Shown: positions 8,597-16,355 of the stretch, piece after piece
Position numbering within the stretch: position 1 is the first letter of the stretch
Layout of the letters: each line of letters opens with the position of its first letter
Source: Chitinophagaceae bacterium DXS
GTDB lineage: Bacteria > Bacteroidota > Bacteroidia > Chitinophagales > Chitinophagaceae
NCBI GenBank assembly: GCA_030345135.1
Contig: CP128386.1
Location: 3,806,550-3,870,549, forward strand
Direction: 5' to 3'
DNA: 64,000 bases
Made by a program: the position numbers and the translations under genes
The notes under the pieces: model-generated
What the model was told of the DNA's origin: nothing
Databases searched by the model: none
What the model saw: the letters and a program-made list of their open reading frames with translations, nothing else

Positions 8597-9165
8597 AACG
8601 AAGCATGTGCGAATGTGTAAATATGAGGATGTGCAAATGTACCAGGATTAGGACTTAATGGGTTTGATCTTTCTATTTTGCTATCGCCCTTTCAGGGCTT
8701 GTTTGCATCTTGATTTGGTTCACAGGGCGGTGACTTGTGCTAGTGCCATCGCCCTTTCAGATACTTATTGAAGCGAGTAAACCACATGCGAATTTGCAAA
8801 TATGCGAATGCAGGAATGTCCGAATGTGTACACCTACATGCTGCAATCAAGCTCTAATCAAATGAAATAGATCGAAAGAAAAAAGATTGAATTCGATTAA
8901 CAATGTCGCCGAGAACAACGGACATCCCAACTCAGCAATCAGACATCTCCCTTCATTCTCAATTCATCATTTTCAGTTAATTTCAGCAATTTTGCCGAAA
9001 ACATATCAGACATCTTCAAATCAGCCATCAGCCGTCTCTCTTCATTGCCAATTCTCCATTTTCAATTAATATCAACAATTTCGCAGAAAACAAATCAGAC
9101 ATCTTCAAATCAGCCATCAGCGATTTCCCTTCATTGTCAACTCTCAACTTTCAATTTTCAATTAA
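8399..9165. repeat. Long non-coding region built from repeats
   Basis: Four related units of about 85-95 bp end in a TTCAATTTTCAATTAA-like string: about 8510-8598, 8899-8980, 8985-9068 and 9071-9166, the last three nearly in tandem. Their shared core is CAGACATCTTCAAATCAGCC. Between them are short words of the type ATGTGCGAATGTGCAAAT (8410-8440, 8604-8640, 8787-8830) and two copies of ATCGCCCTTTCAG (8690 and 8749). Frames through the region are repeat translations. Confidence 0.75.
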
Positions 9166-10047
9166 CTAAAAGAATTCAGCGGTCCATTCACGCGCAAACG
9201 TCTCTCCCGCTGCCAACGAATTAATGCCTTCTTTTTCTTCCAGCTTGCCGGAGGCATTTACACTATCTGCAATACCGCACCAGGGTTCGATGCAAACAAA
9301 ATCTGCATTCTTAGCGCTCCAGATTCCCATGTATGGAAATCCATCGAACTGCAACACCAGGCCATGGCTGGTTTTGTTGCTTAATAAAGAAATCCGGTTA
9401 GATTGAAGATTTTTAAAGACCAGCGCGTCTTCGTAAAACAATTCTTTTTGTAAAGCCAATTCATCGGTATTCTCCAAAAAAGGCACCGGCTTTTCCTCTA
9501 TCAGGCCATCACCGGAAAGCGGCCATTTACCCGCATTTTCAACCGAACTGAACTGTAAATAATAATCCTCAAATGTAGTATTGATAACAAGCGGCACTGC
9601 AAAAGCAGGATGACCTCCAACAGAAAAATAAATTTTCTCATTACCCGTATTATGCACCGAATAAGCTACTCTGAGCATACTGCCCTGCAATGTGTAGGTA
9701 ATAAAAAAACGGAAATCAAACGGGTATCTGATATGTGTTTCTTCGCCGCTTTGGATGCCGAACGTAACTGATGTTTCGTCCTGGGCCGTTACAACAAAGG
9801 TCATATCTCTTGCAAATCCATGACGTCCCAACTCAAAAGTCTTGCCGTTAAATGAGTATTTATTTTCTTTCAGACCACCAACAACAGGAAATAATACAGG
9901 ACTTTTCTTTCCCCAGAATTTACTGTCTCCACTCCACATATACTCAATGCCAAAATCTTTGTTGATTATGCTTTGAATTTCTGCGCCTTTCGCACTAATC
10001 ACTACCTGCAAGATATCGTTTTCGATCGTGTAAAAAGGAATACTCAT
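9166..10047 (-). CDS. Aldose 1-epimerase family protein
   Basis: The 293-residue protein has the galactose-mutarotase fold of the LacX-like branch. Landmarks are GAEIQSIINKDFGIEYMW, FPVVGGLKENKYSFNGK, the HGFARDM region, and VGGHPAFAVP with the histidine expected to contact sugar. ENADFVCIEPWCGIADS follows with the likely catalytic glutamate. It probably interconverts sugar anomers, though this branch is poorly characterised. The ATG at 10047 is chosen because an upstream in-frame extension is only a translation of the dispersed palindrome. Confidence 0.85.
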   Translation of the reverse strand: MSIPFYTIENDILQVVISAKGAEIQSIINKDFGIEYMWSGDSKFWGKKSPVLFPVVGGLKENKYSFNGKTFELGRHGFARDMTFVVTAQDETSVTFGIQSGEETHIRYPFDFRFFITYTLQGSMLRVAYSVHNTGNEKIYFSVGGHPAFAVPLVINTTFEDYYLQFSSVENAGKWPLSGDGLIEEKPVPFLENTDELALQKELFYEDALVFKNLQSNRISLLSNKTSHGLVLQFDGFPYMGIWSAKNADFVCIEPWCGIADSVNASGKLEEKEGINSLAAGETFAREWTAEFF

Positions 10048-10058
10048 AGATAATTGAA

Positions 10059-10100
10059 AATGGATAATTCCTGCCCGACGAAGGTCGTTCAGGCGGGGAA
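10059..10100. repeat. Dispersed palindromic repeat, copy 2 (inverted)
   Basis: This is the reverse-complement orientation of the unit at 4781-4820: TGGATAATTCCTGCCCGACG, then AAGGTCGTTCAGGCGGGG. The arms CCTGCCCGAC and GTCGTTCAGG pair at 8 of 10 positions. It sits between the pdxA stop and the epimerase start, both on the minus strand. Confidence 0.75.
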
Positions 10101-10137
10101 AATTGAAAATGTCAATCAACACTCACTTAACATCAGA

Positions 10138-11235
10138 TTATTCATCACTTTCTTTGATCACTTCATCTTGCGCATTGGCAACAAGCACGGCGCTCATTTT
10201 ACGCAACGGGTTCTTGTTATTTTCAGCGTATTCAGAACGCTTCCTTATAATGTCTACCGCTACAAATATGGCCTCAAGAAAAGAACTTTGATCCGCCTTT
10301 CCTTTTCCCGCAATATCAAAAGCTGTTCCGTGGTCAGGGCTTGTTCTAATTGCAGGCAATCCTGCAGTATAATTTACGCCCTCACCAATTGCCAGCGATT
10401 TAAAAGGAATCAATCCCTGATCGTGATACATGGCTAAAACCGCATCAAATTTTTCATAGCTGCCGCGTGCAAAAAAAGCATCGGCACTATAGGGCCCAAA
10501 AGCCATTATATTTTGATTCTTTGCTTCTTTGATAGCAGGCTTGATAATGGTTTCTTCTTCGGTGCCGATCAAACCTTCGTCTCCGGCATGCGGGTTAAGT
10601 CCTAACACGGCAATTTTGGGTTTGCTGATACCAAAATCTTTCTGCAGACTGCTATTCAATATTCTCAGCTTACTCAGAATATTCTCCTTTGTAACAAAGC
10701 CTGTGATCTCTTTTACAGGCACGTGCTCGGTTAGCAGACCAACACGAATGTTTTCAGCTGTCATCAGCATTACAACATCCTGGGCACCGAATACATCCTT
10801 GAAATAAGGTGTATGACCACTATACCTGAAATCCTCGCTTTGAATATTTTTTTTATGAATAGGCGCAGTAACGATGGCATCTATCGAACCGTCCTTTAGT
10901 GCGGCAGTTGCCTGCTGCAATGACGAAAGCGCATATTTTCCACCGGTTTCATTAAGTTGCCCCGGATTGATCTGAACCTCTTCTTCCCAACAACTAAAAA
11001 GATTGATCTGTTTATTGTTCAATCTGCTGAAATCTTTTACAGGCTGATAGCTCAAATTGATGTCTGGCAACGATTTTCTGTAGAAATTGATGCTTTTATT
11101 GCTTGCAAATACTACAGGAATACAGATATCAAGAAGGCGGGCATCGCCCAACGCTTTGATGATCAGTTCCAAACCTATGCCGTTCAGGTCGCCACAAGTG
11201 AATCCAACAACCGGCTTTTTCAACTCGTTACTCAT
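10138..11235 (-). CDS. pdxA: 4-hydroxythreonine-4-phosphate dehydrogenase
   Basis: PdxA oxidises 4-phosphohydroxy-L-threonine in DXP-dependent pyridoxal phosphate synthesis. The 365 residues show GDLNGIGLELIIKAL, APIHKKNIQ and SGHTPYFKDVFG. The metal-binding histidines fit HVPVKEI, LNPHAGDEGLIG and MYHDQGLIPFK. The C-terminal YTAGLPAIRTSPDHGTAFD is the family signature. The epimerase gene lies downstream, only 90 bp away on the same strand, so co-transcription is possible. The length is slightly above the E. coli enzyme (329). Confidence 0.94.
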   Translation of the reverse strand: MSNELKKPVVGFTCGDLNGIGLELIIKALGDARLLDICIPVVFASNKSINFYRKSLPDINLSYQPVKDFSRLNNKQINLFSCWEEEVQINPGQLNETGGKYALSSLQQATAALKDGSIDAIVTAPIHKKNIQSEDFRYSGHTPYFKDVFGAQDVVMLMTAENIRVGLLTEHVPVKEITGFVTKENILSKLRILNSSLQKDFGISKPKIAVLGLNPHAGDEGLIGTEEETIIKPAIKEAKNQNIMAFGPYSADAFFARGSYEKFDAVLAMYHDQGLIPFKSLAIGEGVNYTAGLPAIRTSPDHGTAFDIAGKGKADQSSFLEAIFVAVDIIRKRSEYAENNKNPLRKMSAVLVANAQDEVIKESDE

Positions 11236-11334
11236 CTTGTAAAAAATTTGAAGTGTAAATGTAAGGGTAAAAGGCCAAAGCTTAAAGTCTGGTTCCGCCG
11301 GCCGATAACCAATATTATTTAGCTAAGTCATAGA

Positions 11335-11392
11335 TGCCAAAGGCATTTTCGCTGCGTCACAGCTTCTTTGAGCTCCCGCATGAACCCATTTA
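11335..11392. repeat. Decayed copy of the array-type repeat
   Basis: GGCATTTTCGCTGCGTCACA followed by GCTTCTTTGAGCTCCCGC and ATGAACC aligns loosely with the stretch at 1150-1198 and with the reverse complement of array units at 62.1-62.8 kb. It is the only recognisable structure between pdxA and gcvT, apart from the CCAAAGCTTAAAG word near 11275. Confidence 0.4.
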
Positions 11393-11480
11393 AATTCAGA
11401 TGATTTATTTAGAAACTAGTCTGGCCCGGTGCCATTGCCTTCTGCAGAAAGCCTGTAGTTAATTCAATGCTCAATTAACT

Positions 11481-11488
11481 TATTTTTG
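11481..11488 (+). promoter_or_regulatory. Probable -7 promoter element of gcvT
   Basis: TATTTTTG matches the Bacteroidota -7 consensus TAnnTTTG and leaves a short leader of about 14 bases before the gcvT ATG. The -33 element, expected 19 bp upstream, is poor (GTTA). Confidence 0.5.
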
Positions 11489-11508
11489 CGGCCAATAAAA
11501 AGTTATAC

Positions 11509-12600
11509 ATGAAAAGTACTCCTTTTACACAAAAACACATTGCACTAGGTGCAAAAATGGCGGAATTTGCAGGCTACAACATGCCCATCAGTTATTCGGG
11601 CATTAACGATGAACATGCAGCAGTAAGAAAAAATGCAGGTGTTTTTGATGTAAGCCACATGGGAGAATTCATTTTAAAAGGTGAAAATGCACTCGATCTT
11701 ATTCAGAGAGTAACCACAAACGATGCTTCCAAATTAACAGCCGGAAAAGCGCAATACAGCTCGCTGCCCAACGAAAAAGGCGGCCTGGTTGATGACCTGC
11801 TGGTATATTGTATTGAGGAAAACAAGGTTTACATGCTTGTTGTAAATGCATCCAACATTGAAAAAGACTGGAACTGGATAAGCCAACACAATAACAAAAA
11901 TGTTGAAATGCACAATGTAAGCGATAAGACCGGGCTGCTGGCAATACAGGGACCTAATGCCTGCAAAATACTGCAACCACTTACTGATCTTGATATCCTT
12001 AATCTTAAATATTACACTTTTGTTAAGGGCAAATTTGCTGGTGTTGATAATGTTTTGATCAGTGCAACGGGTTATACCGGCGCCGGGGGTGTGGAGATCT
12101 ATTTTGAAGACAAAGATGGTAATGCTGAAAAAATATGGAACGCCATTTTTGAGATCGGTGCGGCATCTGGCATTAAACCGATAGGTCTGGGTGCAAGAGA
12201 TACGCTTCGTTTAGAGATGGGCTTTAGTCTTTATGGAAACGACATTGATGATACTACATCTCCATTAGAAGCTGGCCTGGGCTGGATCACCAAACTGAAT
12301 AAGCCATCTGATTTTGTAGCAAAAGATATTTTTGCAAAACAAAAAGAAGAAGGTGCAAAAAGAAAGCTTGTGGGTTTTGAGATGATTGAAAGAGGCATTC
12401 CAAGACACCATTATCAAATTAAAGATGCACAGGGAAATGTTATTGGTTATGTTACGAGCGGCACGCAAGCTCCATCATTGAACAAAGCAATTGGACTTGG
12501 ATATGTTACAGTAGAAAATTCAGCGCTTGATTCGGAGATCTTTATTGATATTCGTAACAATCCTGTTAAAGCAAAAGTGGTTAAGTTTCCTTTTGCATAA
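11509..12600 (+). CDS. gcvT: Aminomethyltransferase, glycine cleavage system T protein
   Basis: The T protein transfers the methylene carbon from the lipoyl H protein to tetrahydrofolate and releases ammonia. The 363 residues have the usual full length. Visible motifs are [20 protein letters not shown] near the start, [42 protein letters not shown], and the folate-binding [20 protein letters not shown]. The C-terminal barrel includes [19 protein letters not shown]. The H and P protein genes are not in the window. A strong terminator follows. Confidence 0.95.
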   Translation: MKSTPFTQKHIALGAKMAEFAGYNMPISYSGINDEHAAVRKNAGVFDVSHMGEFILKGENALDLIQRVTTNDASKLTAGKAQYSSLPNEKGGLVDDLLVYCIEENKVYMLVVNASNIEKDWNWISQHNNKNVEMHNVSDKTGLLAIQGPNACKILQPLTDLDILNLKYYTFVKGKFAGVDNVLISATGYTGAGGVEIYFEDKDGNAEKIWNAIFEIGAASGIKPIGLGARDTLRLEMGFSLYGNDIDDTTSPLEAGLGWITKLNKPSDFVAKDIFAKQKEEGAKRKLVGFEMIERGIPRHHYQIKDAQGNVIGYVTSGTQAPSLNKAIGLGYVTVENSALDSEIFIDIRNNPVKAKVVKFPFA

Positions 12601-12606
12601 CCAGTT

Positions 12607-12643
12607 AAAAGGCAAATGAGTTTAACCGGATCATTTGCCTTTT
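12607..12643 (+). terminator. Intrinsic terminator after gcvT
   Basis: A perfect 13-bp stem AAAAGGCAAATGA/TCATTTGCCTTTT with an 11-base loop, ending in TTTTC. It begins six bases after the stop codon. Confidence 0.8.
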
Positions 12644-12659
12644 CTTATCTCAATATTCC

Positions 12660-13151
12660 ATGCCACTAATCCATCTTACAACAGTAATACATGCGCCCGC
12701 GCAGCGCGTGTTCCATCTTTCCCGCAGCATAAAGCTTCATGAAATATCTATGAGGCAAACCAATGAAAAAGCCATATCGGCGACGGCAACCAATCTAATG
12801 CAGCCCGGAGATGTAGTTACGTGGCAGGCTCGTCATCTGTTTAAGAAACGATTGCTAAAGGTTACAATAACAGAAATGCAACAGCCGGATTACTTTAAAG
12901 ATGAAATGATAGAAGGTGACTTCTTAAGCATGAACCATGAACATCACTTTAAGGCGATTGTCAACGGAACTATAATGATTGATCTTTTCAAATTTGAATC
13001 GCCATTCGGAATTGCCGGAAAAATATTTAACAGCGTTTATCTCACCAACTATATACGCAAGCTTCTTACCCAACGAAACATGGTTATAAAACAGTATGCA
13101 GAGTCTGACAATTGGCAAACTGTTTTACACGCTGAAGTAACAGCTGTATAG
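12660..13151 (+). CDS. SRPBCC (START-like) family protein
   Basis: The 163-residue product starts with the beta-strand pattern IHLTTVIHAPAQRVFHLSRS typical of polyketide-cyclase/START-like ligand-binding folds. The repeating strands VTWQARHLFKKRLLKVTITE and MNHEHHFKAIVNGTIMIDLF follow, and a C-terminal helix (LTNYIRKLLTQRNMVIKQYA) would close the cavity. No signal peptide or catalytic motif is visible and no ligand can be named. It follows gcvT but is separated from it by the terminator, so it likely has its own promoter. Confidence 0.75.
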   Translation: MPLIHLTTVIHAPAQRVFHLSRSIKLHEISMRQTNEKAISATATNLMQPGDVVTWQARHLFKKRLLKVTITEMQQPDYFKDEMIEGDFLSMNHEHHFKAIVNGTIMIDLFKFESPFGIAGKIFNSVYLTNYIRKLLTQRNMVIKQYAESDNWQTVLHAEVTAV

Positions 13152-13291
13152 TTACAAGTTGCCTTCACCGTGCTCCTGCACATACTTATGCTATGTCTCT
13201 TTTTAAAAAATGAAACGAAGTGTTGTGCACAAATAGAGCCTGCAACCCGCATTAATTGACGAGATTAATTGTTACATTCGATCATTCTATT

Positions 13292-13654
13292 ATGAAGAAG
13301 TACCTTTCAGTTCTTATCATTTTTGTGACGCTTACATCATGTAGCAGACGCGTAACTGAATCTGGTGTTGCCTCATTTTATTCTGACAACCTTGAAGGAA
13401 GAAAGACTGCAAGTGGCGAAACATTCCATCAATCAGATTATGTAGCGGCACACAAAACACTTCCATTCGGTACAAAAGTGAAAGTGAAAAATCTTTCTAA
13501 CGGAAAGACAGTGAAGGTTCGCATCAATGACCGCGGGCCTTATGTTAAGGGACGCATTATCGATCTCTCTAAGATTGCTGCAAAAAAGATTGACATGGAA
13601 AATAAAGGTATAACCAAGGTCACGATACAGTACAAACGAAAGAAAAATAAATGA
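13292..13654 (+). CDS. rlpA: RlpA-like septal-ring lipoprotein
   Basis: A short (120-residue) double-psi beta-barrel protein. [17 protein letters not shown] is a lipoprotein signal with the lipobox cysteine at residue 17. The barrel motifs are [57 protein letters not shown] and AAKKIDM. RlpA family members bind or cleave denuded glycan at the division septum. The SPOR domain of longer homologues is absent, so only the catalytic barrel is present. An in-frame TTG 12 codons upstream is rejected because the lipoprotein signal starts at the ATG. Confidence 0.88.
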   Translation: MKKYLSVLIIFVTLTSCSRRVTESGVASFYSDNLEGRKTASGETFHQSDYVAAHKTLPFGTKVKVKNLSNGKTVKVRINDRGPYVKGRIIDLSKIAAKKIDMENKGITKVTIQYKRKKNK

Positions 13655-13704
13655 TCGCGAGTAGGTGAGTTGAAGTAAATGCAGAAACATCTCAAAACTT
13701 TTTT

Positions 13705-13721
13705 ATAACAACGGTTGTTAT
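13705..13721. promoter_or_regulatory. Perfect palindrome, candidate operator
   Basis: ATAACAAC and GTTGTTAT flank a single G, giving perfect 8-bp arms. It lies in the 210-bp gap between rlpA and the glycosyltransferase gene, about 145 bp before the latter. Such symmetry suits a dimeric repressor, but no candidate regulator is adjacent. It could instead be a weak hairpin after rlpA. Confidence 0.3.
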
Positions 13722-13864
13722 TATTGCAACACATTGGAATAATTTCAGGACTCCGGCAACGATACGCGGAAAAGGTTGGTGTATCTGAATTTTAATTGCC
13801 TGTTTCTGAGTTTTGTCTCACATTTCTTTATTCTTTTGCTTTTTAATCTGTTTCCACTAAACTG

Positions 13865-15010
13865 ATGCTCTTGGAGAAGCACCTACATATCATTGTGCCA
13901 CGGATTCCACATCCGGTGGATAATAGTAATCATTATGATGTGTACCAGATGATTGCCGCACTACACAAAAATGGTGTAAAAATCCATCTTCATTGTTACA
14001 ACAGCAGCCATGATGATATTCAGAATATTGTGCGACAACTTTGTGAATCTATAGATTTTTACCATTCAGAAAACAGTCCAAAAATATTTTCAAAACCCCT
14101 GCCATATATTGTTGAACACAAGAAAAATGAATTACTGATTGAAAAACTTGTGTTAGATGATCACCCAATATTAATATTTGGTATTGCTTGTAGTTATGTA
14201 GCAACTTCTCCCCGCCTACAACAAAGAAAGAAATTTGTGCGGCTTTATCATATAGAATTTCAAACCTACAAAACCAGGTGCTTTTATTCGTACAATCCGT
14301 TCAGAAGAATTTATTACTGGAACGAAAGCAGGTTGCTTCATGCATATGAAAAAGCATTAATTGCCAATATTGATGGTTACGCAGCAACATGCAAACGGGA
14401 TATGCGGATGTACCACAAAGAGTTTGATTGTACATCTGTAAGATTTATTCCGCCTTTTTATTCGCGTGTTGCAGAAGCGCCGGAAGGTGTTGGCGCATAC
14501 AGTCTTTATTTTGGGGACCTTAGCGACGTAATGCATGAAAAAACAGTGCTGACACTTTTAAAAGAAGTGTATAAGTTTATTCATATTCCTCTTGTTATTG
14601 CAGCAAGCAATCCTTCGCAAAAAGTGTTAGATGCTGTAGCAAAACATCCTCATGTTCATCTTGTTATCAACCCTGATGAAGCTTCATTGCAAGATATACT
14701 TTCCAAAGCCCATATTATCTTACTGCCATCGAGATATGAAACAGGTATTCAGCCCGGATTATTGCAGGCCTTATATAACGGAAGACATTGCCTGGCGAAT
14801 TCAAAGGTTGTTATGAATACGGGTCTTGAAAGTATTTGCCATATTGCAGATTCGCCCGAGGCATTCCGCCAACGTATATCACAACTATATCATCAGCCAT
14901 TTACAAAACAGGAAGGATTAGACAGGAAAGTTTTACTGGACAATTTATATCCCAACAAAACAGCAGCAATGCTTATGGATTGGATATGGGGACATTCATT
15001 TGAGATTTGA
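13865..15010 (+). CDS. Glycosyltransferase, GT4-like
   Basis: The 381-residue protein has a two-domain GT-B outline. The N-terminal half starts with LHIIVPRIPHPVDNSNHYDV and resembles the acceptor domain. The C-terminal half has SLYFGDLSDVMHEKTVLTLL, PHVHLVINPDEASLQDIL and AHIILLPSRYETGIQPGLLQ, where the family's sugar-nucleotide-binding loop and glutamate-rich motif lie. ALYNGRHCLANSKVV completes that part. There is no signal peptide or membrane segment, so it acts in the cytosol, possibly on a lipid-linked acceptor. Donor and acceptor are unknown. The gene stands alone, and its stop lies inside an inverted-repeat arm. Confidence 0.8.
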   Translation: MLLEKHLHIIVPRIPHPVDNSNHYDVYQMIAALHKNGVKIHLHCYNSSHDDIQNIVRQLCESIDFYHSENSPKIFSKPLPYIVEHKKNELLIEKLVLDDHPILIFGIACSYVATSPRLQQRKKFVRLYHIEFQTYKTRCFYSYNPFRRIYYWNESRLLHAYEKALIANIDGYAATCKRDMRMYHKEFDCTSVRFIPPFYSRVAEAPEGVGAYSLYFGDLSDVMHEKTVLTLLKEVYKFIHIPLVIAASNPSQKVLDAVAKHPHVHLVINPDEASLQDILSKAHIILLPSRYETGIQPGLLQALYNGRHCLANSKVVMNTGLESICHIADSPEAFRQRISQLYHQPFTKQEGLDRKVLLDNLYPNKTAAMLMDWIWGHSFEI

Positions 15011-15127
15011 AATTTCAGATTTAAGATTATCAGGCTTACTAACGCGAACGGTCCTACATATTGTCATCATTGATTAGCTCTGGCATCAAAGCAACGGAAC
15101 TGCCTTATTCAATTTCAAATCTCAAAT
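14998..15127. repeat. Perfect 17-bp inverted repeat between glycosyltransferase and ftsE
   Basis: ATTTGAGATTTGAAATT at 14998-15014 is the exact reverse complement of 15111-15127, so the whole 130-bp intergenic segment can fold as one hairpin. The left arm covers the glycosyltransferase stop codon, and the right arm ends just before the ftsE stop codon. Confidence 0.75.
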
Positions 15128-15130
15128 CTG

Positions 15131-15820
15131 CTATATTTCTACCGCTGCAGCACTATCAACAACCCGGTTTCTTTCAGTTTTAAGCATACGTGAAGGATAG
15201 CGATTGATCACAATAAAATCGTGCGTTGCCATAATGATTGCGGTGCCGTAATCTTTACAGATATTGAACAACAACTGCATTATCTCGTCACTGGTTTCAG
15301 GGTCAAGGTTACCGGTAGGTTCATCGGCCAGCATTACCTTAGGAGAGTTTAGCAGCGCTCTGGCAATATCTACACGTTGCTGCTCTCCGCCACTCATTTC
15401 AAAAGGCATTTTAAATCCCTTACTTTTCAAACCAACTTTATCCAGCACATCGTTTATCTTTTCTTCCATCAGTTTTTCATCCTTCCAACCGGTGGCTCTC
15501 AACACAAACTTCAGGTTCTCATAAACATTTCTATCCGTAAGCAATTGAAAGTCCTGGAACACAACACCAAGGTTTCTACGCAAAAAAGGCACTTTTTTCC
15601 AGGTCATCTCTTTTAAGTTGAAGCCCGCAACGGTTGCCTCGCCTTCTTTTAAAGGAAGTTCACCATAAAGCGTTTTTAATAAACTACTTTTTCCTGTTCC
15701 TGTTTTTCCTACCAGGTAAACAAATTCTCCCCTGTTTACATTAAAATTCACATCCTGCAACACAAGATTACTTCCCTGATATATATTGGCGTTTTGTACT
15801 GATAGAACGACTTCCGGCAT
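15131..15820 (-). CDS. ftsE: Cell-division ABC transporter ATP-binding protein FtsE
   Basis: A 229-residue ABC ATPase. Walker A is [13 protein letters not shown], the Q-loop is [10 protein letters not shown], the signature is [15 protein letters not shown], Walker B is [13 protein letters not shown], and the H-loop is [11 protein letters not shown]. The sequence fits FtsE, which with the membrane protein FtsX controls peptidoglycan hydrolases at the septum. The partner ftsX lies about 35 kb away in the same window rather than next to it. The ATG giving [14 protein letters not shown] is preferred over an in-frame upstream start that would add 23 residues absent from the family. Confidence 0.9.
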   Translation of the reverse strand: MPEVVLSVQNANIYQGSNLVLQDVNFNVNRGEFVYLVGKTGTGKSSLLKTLYGELPLKEGEATVAGFNLKEMTWKKVPFLRRNLGVVFQDFQLLTDRNVYENLKFVLRATGWKDEKLMEEKINDVLDKVGLKSKGFKMPFEMSGGEQQRVDIARALLNSPKVMLADEPTGNLDPETSDEIMQLLFNICKDYGTAIIMATHDFIVINRYPSRMLKTERNRVVDSAAAVEI

Positions 15821-15898
15821 AGTGATTAAAATTCTTGTCCAAAAAGATAACTGTAAAGTTAGCAGTCTATGCTTATATATAGAAATCAATCATCATCC

Positions 15899-15934
15899 AA
15901 CTAAAAAAATAGTTTTAAAACTAAATTATTAGTT
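15899..15934. promoter_or_regulatory. Two identical-arm palindromes, candidate BlaI operators
   Basis: AACTA-N6-TAGTT occurs at 15899-15914 and again at 15919-15934, centres 20 bp apart, about two helical turns. Both spacers are A/T only. The pair covers the putative -33 element and the spacer of the blaI promoter, as expected for autorepression by a dimeric BlaI-type winged-helix protein. Confidence 0.55.
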
Positions 15935-15943
15935 ATACCTTTA
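15913..15943 (+). promoter_or_regulatory. Probable blaI-M56 operon promoter
   Basis: TTTT at 15913-15916 (consensus TTTG), 19 bp spacer, TACCTTTA at 15936-15943 (consensus TAnnTTTG). This places the transcript start near 15950, about 30 bases before the blaI ATG. Confidence 0.5.
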
Positions 15944-15979
15944 GACTGGTTTAGTTTAGCTAACCACAATAATAAAGCC

Positions 15980-16354
15980 ATGAAACCGAGAGAACAGATA
16001 AAACAACTTACGAAGGCCGAAGAACAGGTGATGCAGGTTCTTTGGAAAATCGAGAAAGGTTTTCTCAAAGATATACTGGATGAAATGCCGTTGCCCAAAC
16101 CACATTCCAATACAGTTGCTACTATTCTAAAAATATTGATAGATAAAAAATTTGTATCCACAGTAACCTTTGGAAGAATGCACGAATACCATCCCCTTGT
16201 TACCAAAGAGGCGTATTCTAAAAACAGTTTCAGTGGTCTTGTAAAAAATTATTTTGGCGGGTCTTACAGCAAGGCCGTTTCATTTTTGGTGGAAGAAAAC
16301 AAGGTAAGTGTTGAAGACCTTGAGTTACTATTAAACCAGATTAAAAAGAAATAA
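15980..16354 (+). CDS. BlaI/MecI/CopY-family transcriptional repressor
   Basis: The 124-residue winged-helix protein begins LTKAEEQVMQVLWKIEKGFL, the family's typical first helix, followed by a recognition region PHSNTVATILKILIDKKFV and the wing VTFGRMHEYHPLVTKEAYSK. The C-terminal helices (SFLVEENKVSVEDLELLLNQ) form the dimer and the peptidase-sensitive part in homologues. Two palindromes in its promoter are likely its operators. One base separates it from the M56 peptidase gene, so the pair should be co-expressed as a sensor-repressor switch. It is not evidence of beta-lactam resistance, because no beta-lactamase gene is nearby. Confidence 0.9.
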   Translation: MKPREQIKQLTKAEEQVMQVLWKIEKGFLKDILDEMPLPKPHSNTVATILKILIDKKFVSTVTFGRMHEYHPLVTKEAYSKNSFSGLVKNYFGGSYSKAVSFLVEENKVSVEDLELLLNQIKKK

Positions 16355-16355
16355 C

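Noticed and set aside
8395-8598. 67-codon frame after the ClC gene
   Set aside because: It is built from the two arms of the 27-bp inverted repeat and the text between them.
10048-10122. 25-residue N-terminal extension of the epimerase
   Set aside because: It is a translation of the dispersed palindrome and its flanks. The family start matches the ATG at 10047.
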